Shown: positions 19,611-26,551 of the stretch, one piece after another | Layout of the letters: every line of letters starts with the position of its first letter | Position numbering within the stretch: the first letter of the stretch is position 1 | Source of the DNA: Sphingobacteriaceae bacterium DW12 | Lineage (GTDB): Bacteria > Bacteroidota > Bacteroidia > Sphingobacteriales > Sphingobacteriaceae | Length of the DNA stretch: 64,000 nucleotides | Direction of reading: 5' to 3' | Assembly: GCA_000783305.1 (NCBI GenBank) | Contig: JROE01000004.1 | Coordinates: 248,001 to 312,000, forward strand | Made by a program: the position numbers and the translations under genes | Notes under the pieces: model-generated | Databases searched by the model: none | Told to the model about the DNA's origin: nothing | Seen by the model: only the letters and a program-made list of their open reading frames with translations

Positions 19611-20282
19611 TTATTGCGCAAATTTTGTCGTTAATTTATTGAAGCCAAAATCATGTCCCGAGCTCAAGATGTGGATTACTCCATTTTTTGTTTTCAAGTT
19701 GACCGAAGCTGTATTTATTGATTTCCAGTAGCGTTGAAAGATGGAATTATTGACATCACTCAACTCAATTTGTTGCTGACCACCACCCACTAAACCAGAA
19801 GCATTGGTGACCTCATATTGCATATGCATCTTGTAATTGTACCTTACGCTTTCTATCGTTTGCCCTTCAACAAACGGGCTTAGATAATCCGTATCATACA
19901 TGCCTTGAAATACATACCGGGAAAGAATGGAGTCGACCTCAATAAGATCCAAATCTTCTATATATAGTGGTTTTTTGTTTGCCAGTTTACGCGTGGTATT
20001 CAATGATTTGATCGCAATTTCAAAGCTCCTATTGGTGACCGCAAATAAGGTATACTGCTTACTGTCATCTTTGAGAGCTGTCCTTAATTCGGCTACACGA
20101 TCGAGCGTCAGAATTAGAGAATCAAATACACCAGGTTGCGAATCCAGGTAATCGAGTATGGTACCATCAAAGGTTTTGGTCTCGTTTTTATAATCGAAAT
20201 AATACTGATCCCCTTTCTGACAGGAGGCCAACCCTATCAGTAGGCAGGCTAGCCCCAGTACTTTATTTAATATCGTCATCAT
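19611..20282 (-). CDS. Fasciclin-domain lipoprotein (first module)
   Basis: 223 residues, lipobox LIGLASCQKG, one FAS1 domain starting KTFDGTILDYLDSQPGVFDS and continuing KQYTLFAVTNRSFEIAIKSL. It is similar in arrangement to the fasciclin protein at 13118-13858 and, like it, sits just after a SusD gene (22 bp). The stop is translationally close-coupled to the next gene (TAATATG). Confidence 0.82.
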   Translation of the reverse strand: MMTILNKVLGLACLLIGLASCQKGDQYYFDYKNETKTFDGTILDYLDSQPGVFDSLILTLDRVAELRTALKDDSKQYTLFAVTNRSFEIAIKSLNTTRKLANKKPLYIEDLDLIEVDSILSRYVFQGMYDTDYLSPFVEGQTIESVRYNYKMHMQYEVTNASGLVGGGQQQIELSDVNNSIFQRYWKSINTASVNLKTKNGVIHILSSGHDFGFNKLTTKFAQ

Positions 20283-20304
20283 TCTTTAATTAGGTTAGCG
20301 TTCA

Positions 20305-21822
20305 TTAATTCCAGTAATCATTCTGTTTGATAAGTGAATTATTTTTCAAAACTTCAGAAGCAATTGGCCAGTAAATTCCATCATTATCAATCATCTCACC
20401 AATCCGTTGGTTCACAGTTTTAATACGATTGAGACGTATTTGATCATACCATCTCCATCCTTCACCCATCAATTCTCGTCTTCTTTCCTCAAAAATGGCC
20501 GTGATTAAATCTTCTTTTGATGCTGATGTAAACGGTGTTGTGTTTCGCAAGGTCTTTACAACGTTGAGTAGACGAATGGCTTCCGTCTCTTGCTTCAATA
20601 CAGCCAATATCTCGGCCCGTAATAGGGTCATTTCTTCAAGTCGGGTAAAGACCAATGCCGATCCAAATACAGCATATGAATTTCCAGTGGTATTGCCATC
20701 TCGCAGCACTTTAATCTTACTGAAGATGGGGGTCTCCCCACTATAATTGGTAAAATAGTTAGTCCGTGTTAATCCAGAAATTGTATCTATCCCGAAGCGC
20801 GTATCATTAGGTTCAGGGAAGGTTTTAGATATGGTATCCTTGGGTATAAAGATTGCCGGATTTTTTTTAGATACAAGAGGTGCTGCCAAAGTCAATTCCT
20901 CAATATGCCCTGTCGCCGTAGCTTCACTAAGGTAGTAAGGTGAGCCCACTGCTAATATTTGTCCACCTACGTATTCTGTTGAAAAAATCCCGGTCCGTCC
21001 CGTCAGGGTGCCAATTGAGGAATACGACACCGCAATACGATCGTACGTATCCAAGACAAACTTTGAATATGCATCCGCTTGGATGTAGCGTTGCTGCCAC
21101 GCTGCCATATGGGATAGAATCGCATAAGCTGTTACTTTGTTAAACAATACCCCTCTCCACACAGAAGATCCTGCACCATAATAGCTTTCCGTCAAAAAAC
21201 CATACCCATAAGGCAAGTCCTCTACCGCCTTCAACAATTCTTCTTCAGCAAAAGCCAACACCGTCTCTTTATCGTTTTTTGGTCGCTCCAAAAATTCGCC
21301 ATCATCAAATGATTTGCGCAACAATGGTACATCTCCCCAGATTCTAACCATATAGAAATAGGTAAAAGCTCGAATCGTTCTGGCTTGAGCAATGTCCCAC
21401 TTCAGATTGATTTCCGTATATCGCTTATCCTTTTCAAAAACTTCATGCGCACGTTCGATAAATAAGGAAGCCGCATTGATTACCGCATAAAATCGTCTCC
21501 AATTCGTCAGTGATTTGATAACAGGATATGAGGCCTTCAAATCATGATCATGTATCGCATCTAGATCGGCTCTATTAAAAGACTCAAAATCTCCTTCTCG
21601 CATCTCACCATACACCCAATGTGCGTTGTTGTCAAACATCGCAGCTCTCATCAGACCGTATATACCCATTAATCCTGCTTTAGTATCAGAAATACTTTTC
21701 CATTGCAATTCCTCAGATGCCACATCCGAAGCGACTACATCCAATTGTTTATCACAGGAGGTGATTGGCAGCAGAAGGACAGCTGCGGACAATGCTATAG
21801 CTACTTTTATATATTTTTTCAT
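20305..21822 (-). CDS. SusD/RagB-family nutrient-binding lipoprotein (first module)
   Basis: 505 residues, signal peptide with lipobox LLPITSCDKQL. SusD features include the early Lys-Ala-Gly-Leu-Met-Gly-Ile-Tyr helix, ARTIRAFTYFYMVRIWGDVP, LLRAEILAVLKQETEAIRLL, the RRRELMGEGWRWYDQIRLNR motif and the C-terminal QNDYWN. Translated immediately downstream (19 bp) of the 991-residue SusC-like gene, it should form a SusC2D2 complex with that protein. Confidence 0.93.
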   Translation of the reverse strand: MKKYIKVAIALSAAVLLLPITSCDKQLDVVASDVASEELQWKSISDTKAGLMGIYGLMRAAMFDNNAHWVYGEMREGDFESFNRADLDAIHDHDLKASYPVIKSLTNWRRFYAVINAASLFIERAHEVFEKDKRYTEINLKWDIAQARTIRAFTYFYMVRIWGDVPLLRKSFDDGEFLERPKNDKETVLAFAEEELLKAVEDLPYGYGFLTESYYGAGSSVWRGVLFNKVTAYAILSHMAAWQQRYIQADAYSKFVLDTYDRIAVSYSSIGTLTGRTGIFSTEYVGGQILAVGSPYYLSEATATGHIEELTLAAPLVSKKNPAIFIPKDTISKTFPEPNDTRFGIDTISGLTRTNYFTNYSGETPIFSKIKVLRDGNTTGNSYAVFGSALVFTRLEEMTLLRAEILAVLKQETEAIRLLNVVKTLRNTTPFTSASKEDLITAIFEERRRELMGEGWRWYDQIRLNRIKTVNQRIGEMIDNDGIYWPIASEVLKNNSLIKQNDYWN

Positions 21823-21841
21823 GATGTATTCTGCTTAAATG

Positions 21842-24817
21842 TTATAGATCCAATTTTATTCCCAATGTGTATGTCGGTGCTAAGGGTTGGCCGTATCCGG
21901 TATAATACCCGTTAAATTCGACCAACTCAGGATCGAGACCTGAGAATCCTGTCCACGTGTGCAAGTTGGTGCCAGAGACATATACATATGCCCTTCTTAG
22001 TGTTTTGAGACGCTCCTTTAGCCCCCCTAGAGCAGATAAATCGTATCCTATGCTTAGCGAACGTAGTTTTAGGAAAGAAGCATTCTCTAGGAATAAATCC
22101 TGATCAACACGATACGGTACTACGCTACTCCATGGATTATAAATTGGGTACTTTTCAATATCGATATCCTGTTGCCAATGGAAAATCTCTCTTACGGACT
22201 GGATGCTATTGTTACTCTCATTGTTAATAAAATCGTATCGAGTAGAAGCACGTTGATTTAATAATTTGTGCCCAGCGGCAAAATATAGTTGCACCCCCAA
22301 ATCAAATCCCTTATAAGAAATTTGATTGGCCCAACCACCAAATACTTTTGGAGTGGCTTGCCCCTTCATCACTTTATCTTGCTCATCGACGTTGAAGTCA
22401 CCATTACTATCCTTCCAAATAGGATCTCCAGCATTCAGGTAGATTCCGTCGAATGCTAATTTACGTCCCGATTGATTCACCGGAATATCCGATTCCCGTT
22501 CATAAATCCCCTCATTCTCATACAACCAAAATTGATCGATGGGCGCACCCACTTTTAATTTACGATCACCAATGACTAATTCGTCAAGGCCACGTGGCAA
22601 AGCAGTAAGGCGGTTTTTATTGAATGAGGCATTCACAGATGTTTTCCATTGAACTCCATTTGGGTTCTGTAGGATTGTAGCCCCCAACGTCAACTCTACC
22701 CCTCTGTTTTGCACGGTCATCCCGTTCACATGTTGGCTTTTGTAGCCATATTCATTCGGAACTGGAATTTCTACAATTTGATTTTTATCCGATTTGTTAT
22801 ACAAAGCCAGCGTTGCAAAAGCTCTATCCTGCCACCACGTAGCATCCATCGATAAGTTCATCTGATCCGAGTATGGCCAGTCGATATCGTATCCTATCCA
22901 CCCAGAGTTATAGGGTCTAGAAATCCCTGCAAAACCATTAAATGACACCAGTCCAGGTTCTGTGCTCCATCCCATATTGGTCGAATACTGCGGTCCTGTT
23001 GCATAGCGAGCACCCGATATTGGCCGAGCGATACGTCCAGCCCCCAAATTAAGTTTCAGACTTGAGAATGGGCTTTCTCCCGACAAAAGGTGTTCTTTCA
23101 AATTCCACGACACATTGGCTGCAGGCGTGAACAACCATCTGCTGTCGGGTTGTACCGTCGAAGCTCCATCGAACCTGATCAATGCCTCGGCCTCCAAAAT
23201 ATTTGCATAGCTGTACTTTGCTCGACCATAGAACGACTGCATTCTGAATTGGTCCTTATTATTCCAACGATATACGTTCAATCCGCCTTTCGGCAGTAGA
23301 TAGTCACTCTCAGCAGCATTCCCATTCACGACATTGATTTTCACAAAATCATTCGGTCCATCATATGCTCGTGCATAGTTGTATCGATAGAGATCCATTA
23401 CATAGTCGCTCCCCAGATGGAGATTGAGTTGACTCTTCGGATTGACTTTCAGGCTATAGTTTAGGTAGTTACTAAACACCAATCGCTGTGAATAACCAAA
23501 AAAGTTAGATACAAAATTGCTTCCCTCCATTAAGGTTGATGGCCAGAATACGTCTCGAATACCTTCTGTATAATCGATAGCCAATCTACTTTCATAAGAA
23601 AGGTCTTTGATAATTTTGAATTTAAAGTTTATAAAACCATTTACGGCATTCATGATATTATCATCTAAGGATCCGTTGAATTGATCTAAATAATAAGCAT
23701 ATGTATGACGATTAGGCGACAAGGGGGTGGACAAGTCCGGCAGGTATGCCGTCTCGGCATAACGATCTCTCAAGTTCTTATTACGCTGACGTTCAGATCG
23801 ATTGGCGTTGATTAATGCTGATACGGTAAACCACTCAAATGGAGCCATATTGACACTGAATAAGGCTGTATATCCTTTGAATTTGGTATTATCTGCATTT
23901 CCTGCATTGCTCTTGTGTCCGCCATGAAAACTAAAATTAGCGCGATCCGATCCTCCCGTTAGACTCATATCTACAGCATATAGAGGATTATTCTTATAAT
24001 AAAGATCAGACCAGTCCGCAGGACCATAATAGTTCATATTGGTAGAATCACTCAAATATCCTGGATAGCGCAATCGATCGTTCAAGTCTCCATACTTTGC
24101 ATAGAAGGGTTGACGAAACATATTCTCGTACTCCGCATTGATAGGCGTTACAGCTGTCTTCTGGGTAAATCCATAGTAACTGTTGATTGCAATTTCCCTC
24201 GGGCCCGATTTGCCTGACTTTGTTATGATCCAAATAGCTCCATTGGCCGCCAATGGCCCCAATTCGGCGAGTTTGACGGGATCTCTTATGACCTCAATCG
24301 ATTTGATGGCATTCATATCCACTCGGGTAAACAAATCTGTCTCTGTACCAATTTTATTGAATTGATAACGTTGGATATCAAATGCAAAACTGCTTTCTTG
24401 CGCCAAAGGCACACCATTGACATAGATGGTCGGTTGTACAGCATTTACATTTCGATTTGCCAACAAAGGGCTTGATAATCCCCGCCATACGATATTCTTT
24501 AAGCTTCCAGGCTCACCTGAAGGTTCTTGGACGTACAATCCAGAAACCGCTCCCTTTACAAACTGGGCAACACTGATGTATGGATTTTTATTCATCAACT
24601 CGATATCCACAGAGTCAGGCGAATTTCGACGTGCTGTCACCACATTCAGAATCCTTTTAAGGCTGTCCGTGACCTCCTGACTTAGCTCATCTTCCGTCGT
24701 GTCAGCGATTCCGTACATGTAGTCTTTTACCCAAGACGCATGCGTTTTCCCAAAGGAAAAGCTGCTTAAAAGGCAACACGAGCAAATACAAATAAGAGTG
24801 TATACGTTTCTCATCAT
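21842..24817 (-). CDS. SusC-like TonB-dependent transporter lacking the N-terminal regulatory domain (first module)
   Basis: 991 residues. The plug (ISVAQFVKGAVSGLYVQEPS, SIEVIRDPVKLAELGPLAAN, GAIWIITKSGK) and the barrel with a final TYTLGIKLDL strand are clear SusC/RagA features. The usual CarboxypepD_reg-like domain and EAVVVG segment are missing. Instead about 65 residues of unrelated sequence (Asp/Glu-rich, then LKRILNVVTARRNSPDSVDI) link the signal peptide to the plug. LNVVTARR may be a degenerate TonB box. It is the first intact gene of the operon, downstream of a 562-bp regulatory region with LacI-type operators. Confidence 0.9.
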   Translation of the reverse strand: MMRNVYTLICICSCCLLSSFSFGKTHASWVKDYMYGIADTTEDELSQEVTDSLKRILNVVTARRNSPDSVDIELMNKNPYISVAQFVKGAVSGLYVQEPSGEPGSLKNIVWRGLSSPLLANRNVNAVQPTIYVNGVPLAQESSFAFDIQRYQFNKIGTETDLFTRVDMNAIKSIEVIRDPVKLAELGPLAANGAIWIITKSGKSGPREIAINSYYGFTQKTAVTPINAEYENMFRQPFYAKYGDLNDRLRYPGYLSDSTNMNYYGPADWSDLYYKNNPLYAVDMSLTGGSDRANFSFHGGHKSNAGNADNTKFKGYTALFSVNMAPFEWFTVSALINANRSERQRNKNLRDRYAETAYLPDLSTPLSPNRHTYAYYLDQFNGSLDDNIMNAVNGFINFKFKIIKDLSYESRLAIDYTEGIRDVFWPSTLMEGSNFVSNFFGYSQRLVFSNYLNYSLKVNPKSQLNLHLGSDYVMDLYRYNYARAYDGPNDFVKINVVNGNAAESDYLLPKGGLNVYRWNNKDQFRMQSFYGRAKYSYANILEAEALIRFDGASTVQPDSRWLFTPAANVSWNLKEHLLSGESPFSSLKLNLGAGRIARPISGARYATGPQYSTNMGWSTEPGLVSFNGFAGISRPYNSGWIGYDIDWPYSDQMNLSMDATWWQDRAFATLALYNKSDKNQIVEIPVPNEYGYKSQHVNGMTVQNRGVELTLGATILQNPNGVQWKTSVNASFNKNRLTALPRGLDELVIGDRKLKVGAPIDQFWLYENEGIYERESDIPVNQSGRKLAFDGIYLNAGDPIWKDSNGDFNVDEQDKVMKGQATPKVFGGWANQISYKGFDLGVQLYFAAGHKLLNQRASTRYDFINNESNNSIQSVREIFHWQQDIDIEKYPIYNPWSSVVPYRVDQDLFLENASFLKLRSLSIGYDLSALGGLKERLKTLRRAYVYVSGTNLHTWTGFSGLDPELVEFNGYYTGYGQPLAPTYTLGIKLDL

Positions 24818-24866
24818 AATTTATAGTTGATCTATAGGTTAGTATAGTCTTGTTAATAATTTCCAG

Positions 24867-25189
24867 TTAGTAATGGAGATTCTTAATCTCTAAAAGCTTA
24901 TTTTTTCTGGCTTTCATCGCCTGACCGTCACTTCTACCGATGTAAGCATTAGTGCGTATCTCATATTGGGACCAGTAGTAATCATGGCCGTCGAAAAACC
25001 ACAGCACGATTTAGGTCTACCCCACGAGCGGTTTTGGACAGATTATTGCATGGATTTTTTCAATCACACTAAAAATTTGTTTGGATTTCATGGGAACCAT
25101 ACCCTCTCCAATCCTTGAACATCTATAGGAAAAAATAAAGCTGCCGATACAAAAAATCGCAATAGTAAGCACACTTGTCTATTCATCAT
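24867..25189 (-). pseudogene. Probable remnant of a secreted-protein gene
   Basis: On the minus strand an ATG at 25187-25189 opens a 33-residue peptide that looks like a signal peptide (MMNRQVCLLLRFFVSAALFF) and then stops. Further on, in a different frame, a 47-residue open stretch ending at 24867 reads like real protein (WFFDGHDYYWSQYEIRTNAY, then GRSDGQAMKARKNKLLEIKN). Another frame between them gives KTARGVDLNRAVVF, where GVDLNR recalls M14 carboxypeptidases; that hint is weak. The pieces are in different frames, with stops between them. I interpret this as a decayed first gene of the operon, reduced by deletion and frameshifts. It could be chance. Confidence 0.35.
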
Positions 25190-25276
25190 ATTTAGTCGAT
25201 TTAGTTAGTATACTAGGTGTTAATAATTGAATCAATTATAGAGATATAAAATCGACAATATCGGAGGACTATTCAA

Positions 25277-25290
25277 CGAAAACGATTGCG
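25277..25290. promoter_or_regulatory. LacI-type operator, imperfect copy
   Basis: CGAAAACGATTGCG is an imperfect 14-bp palindrome around a central CG, the layout of LacI/GalR-family operators. Its centre is 21 bp from the centre of the perfect palindrome at 25298-25311, so both would lie on the same face of the helix. Confidence 0.55.
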
Positions 25291-25297
25291 TAACAGG

Positions 25298-25311
25298 CGA
25301 AACCGGTTTCG
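25298..25311. promoter_or_regulatory. LacI-type operator, perfect palindrome
   Basis: CGAAACCGGTTTCG is a perfect 14-bp palindrome with the AAACCGGTTT core typical of LacI-family operators. It lies 69 bp upstream of a LacI-family start codon and about 480 bp upstream of the divergent SusC-like gene. The likely ligand of this site is the adjacent regulator. Confidence 0.7.
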
Positions 25312-25379
25312 TTGAAATTAAGAGAGCATGTCTATGAAAAGTATACTTTTAAGTATCAACAACCTAATATGAATATGCT

Positions 25380-26390
25380 ATGAAAAAGTTGAGAATAAAA
25401 GATATTGCTGTAGCGCTAAATATATCAAAATCAACGGTTTCCAAAGCTCTATCTGATAGTTACGAAATAAGTGAGGAAACGATTAAGCGGGTAAAAGATT
25501 ACGCAAATAAAAATGGTTACACATACAACTATACAGCACAAAATCTGACCAAAGGGAAGAGTAATTTGATCGGTGTGGTCGTTTCCAATATAAGCAACAC
25601 TTTCTTTGCCGAGATTCTAGAAGGTATATTGGAGACTTTACGATTTTCGTCCTATAGTATGGTCGTACTCGAGAGCTTTGACAATGTCGAAAAAGAATTA
25701 GAATGCATTGATATCTTGCATAGACGTGGGGTAGACGGTATCATTATTTCGCCAATTAATCATCCCGCTATCATTGGTAACCTCGAGCATATCAAAAATA
25801 TAGGATGTCGTATAATTGTCCTAGATCGCATTCATAATAGTCTAGATACGTTTAAAATCGGAGTCGACAATTTCAAGACCGGTTTTGAGGGGACGACGCT
25901 ACTTTTAAACCAAGGCTGCCAGAAAATCCTCCTTATTACGGATGTCACGCTAGGTGCTACCGAAGTCAGGTTGGCAGGATACAAAAAAGCACTTTTAGCC
26001 AAAGGAATTGATTTTGATTCCAACTATCTCCTTCAATGTGATCAGCAAGACTCCCAACTTATCGAAAAAATCATTTTGTCAAGATTGACATTTCTAGTCG
26101 AGAAAAATCTGATGCCAGACGGAATATTTACAGCGACCAATATGATGTCCAACATGATTGTGGGAATCCTTCAAAAACCCGAATTCACCGACTTTCGCGA
26201 TATGCACCTGATGGGGTACACAAATAATCCATATGTAGGCTCGTTTGGAATGCCGATGTCGGTCATCCGACAACCAACCCGTAAGATGGGCCAATTGGGA
26301 TCAGCACATCTCTTGGAGCTTTTAAAACGAAAGCATTCGCCCCATGAAGAGTATGAGACGATTATCTTAGATTGTGAGATAGTTCGATAG
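25380..26390 (+). CDS. LacI-family transcriptional regulator
   Basis: 336 residues, normal LacI-family length. The N-terminal HTH (residues 4-24, RIKDIAVALNISKSTVSKAL) and hinge helix (TAQNLTKGKSNLIGVVV) are followed by the periplasmic-binding-protein-like ligand domain (SNISNTFFAEILEGI, RRGVDGIIISPINHP, VIRQPTRKMGQLGSAHLLEL). Such proteins bind a sugar or nucleoside effector and control adjacent uptake genes. The gene is divergent from the twelve-gene SusCD/M60 operon and has two LacI-type operators upstream, so both autoregulation and control of the operon are likely. SusCD loci are more often run by hybrid two-component or ECF-sigma systems, so a LacI regulator here is less common. Confidence 0.93.
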   Translation: MKKLRIKDIAVALNISKSTVSKALSDSYEISEETIKRVKDYANKNGYTYNYTAQNLTKGKSNLIGVVVSNISNTFFAEILEGILETLRFSSYSMVVLESFDNVEKELECIDILHRRGVDGIIISPINHPAIIGNLEHIKNIGCRIIVLDRIHNSLDTFKIGVDNFKTGFEGTTLLLNQGCQKILLITDVTLGATEVRLAGYKKALLAKGIDFDSNYLLQCDQQDSQLIEKIILSRLTFLVEKNLMPDGIFTATNMMSNMIVGILQKPEFTDFRDMHLMGYTNNPYVGSFGMPMSVIRQPTRKMGQLGSAHLLELLKRKHSPHEEYETIILDCEIVR

Positions 26391-26499
26391 TAATCCTTCC
26401 CACAGGCTCCATTATGATAGTGTCATGTACCTTCAGTAGACCTACTACCGATGGAATTAAGGCTTACAAAAAAGTGACGAGGTAGGTGCTGCAAATAAA

Positions 26500-26524
26500 A
26501 AAGCAGATGTAATACACCTGCTTT
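26500..26524. terminator. Terminator between the LacI gene and the Wzc-like gene
   Basis: 7-bp inverted repeat (26500-26506 and 26518-26524) with an 11-base loop. A-rich sequence precedes it, and C/T-rich then AT-rich sequence follows. It lies between two convergent genes and could serve both. Confidence 0.55.
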
Positions 26525-26551
26525 CCCTTAATAAATATATTTTCCCTGATA

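Larger units (their letters stand above)
24818..25379. other. Regulatory gap between the SusC operon and the divergent LacI gene
   Basis: This 562-bp region contains the suspected gene remnant (24867-25189), an A/T-rich stretch from about 25190 to 25260, and the paired LacI-type operators (25277-25311). I saw no perfect TAnnTTTG box for either direction; TACTTTTA at 25344-25351 is one mismatch away for the LacI gene but has no -33 partner at the normal distance. Confidence 0.6.

Noticed and set aside
24900..25080. M14 carboxypeptidase motif (GVDLNR) in the suspected pseudogene
   Set aside because: A six-residue match in one frame of a degenerate region is too little to name a family.
25339..25348. 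Palindrome AAGTATACTT upstream of the LacI gene
   Set aside because: Only 10 bp and A/T-rich, without the central CG of LacI-type operators; likely chance or part of the promoter.
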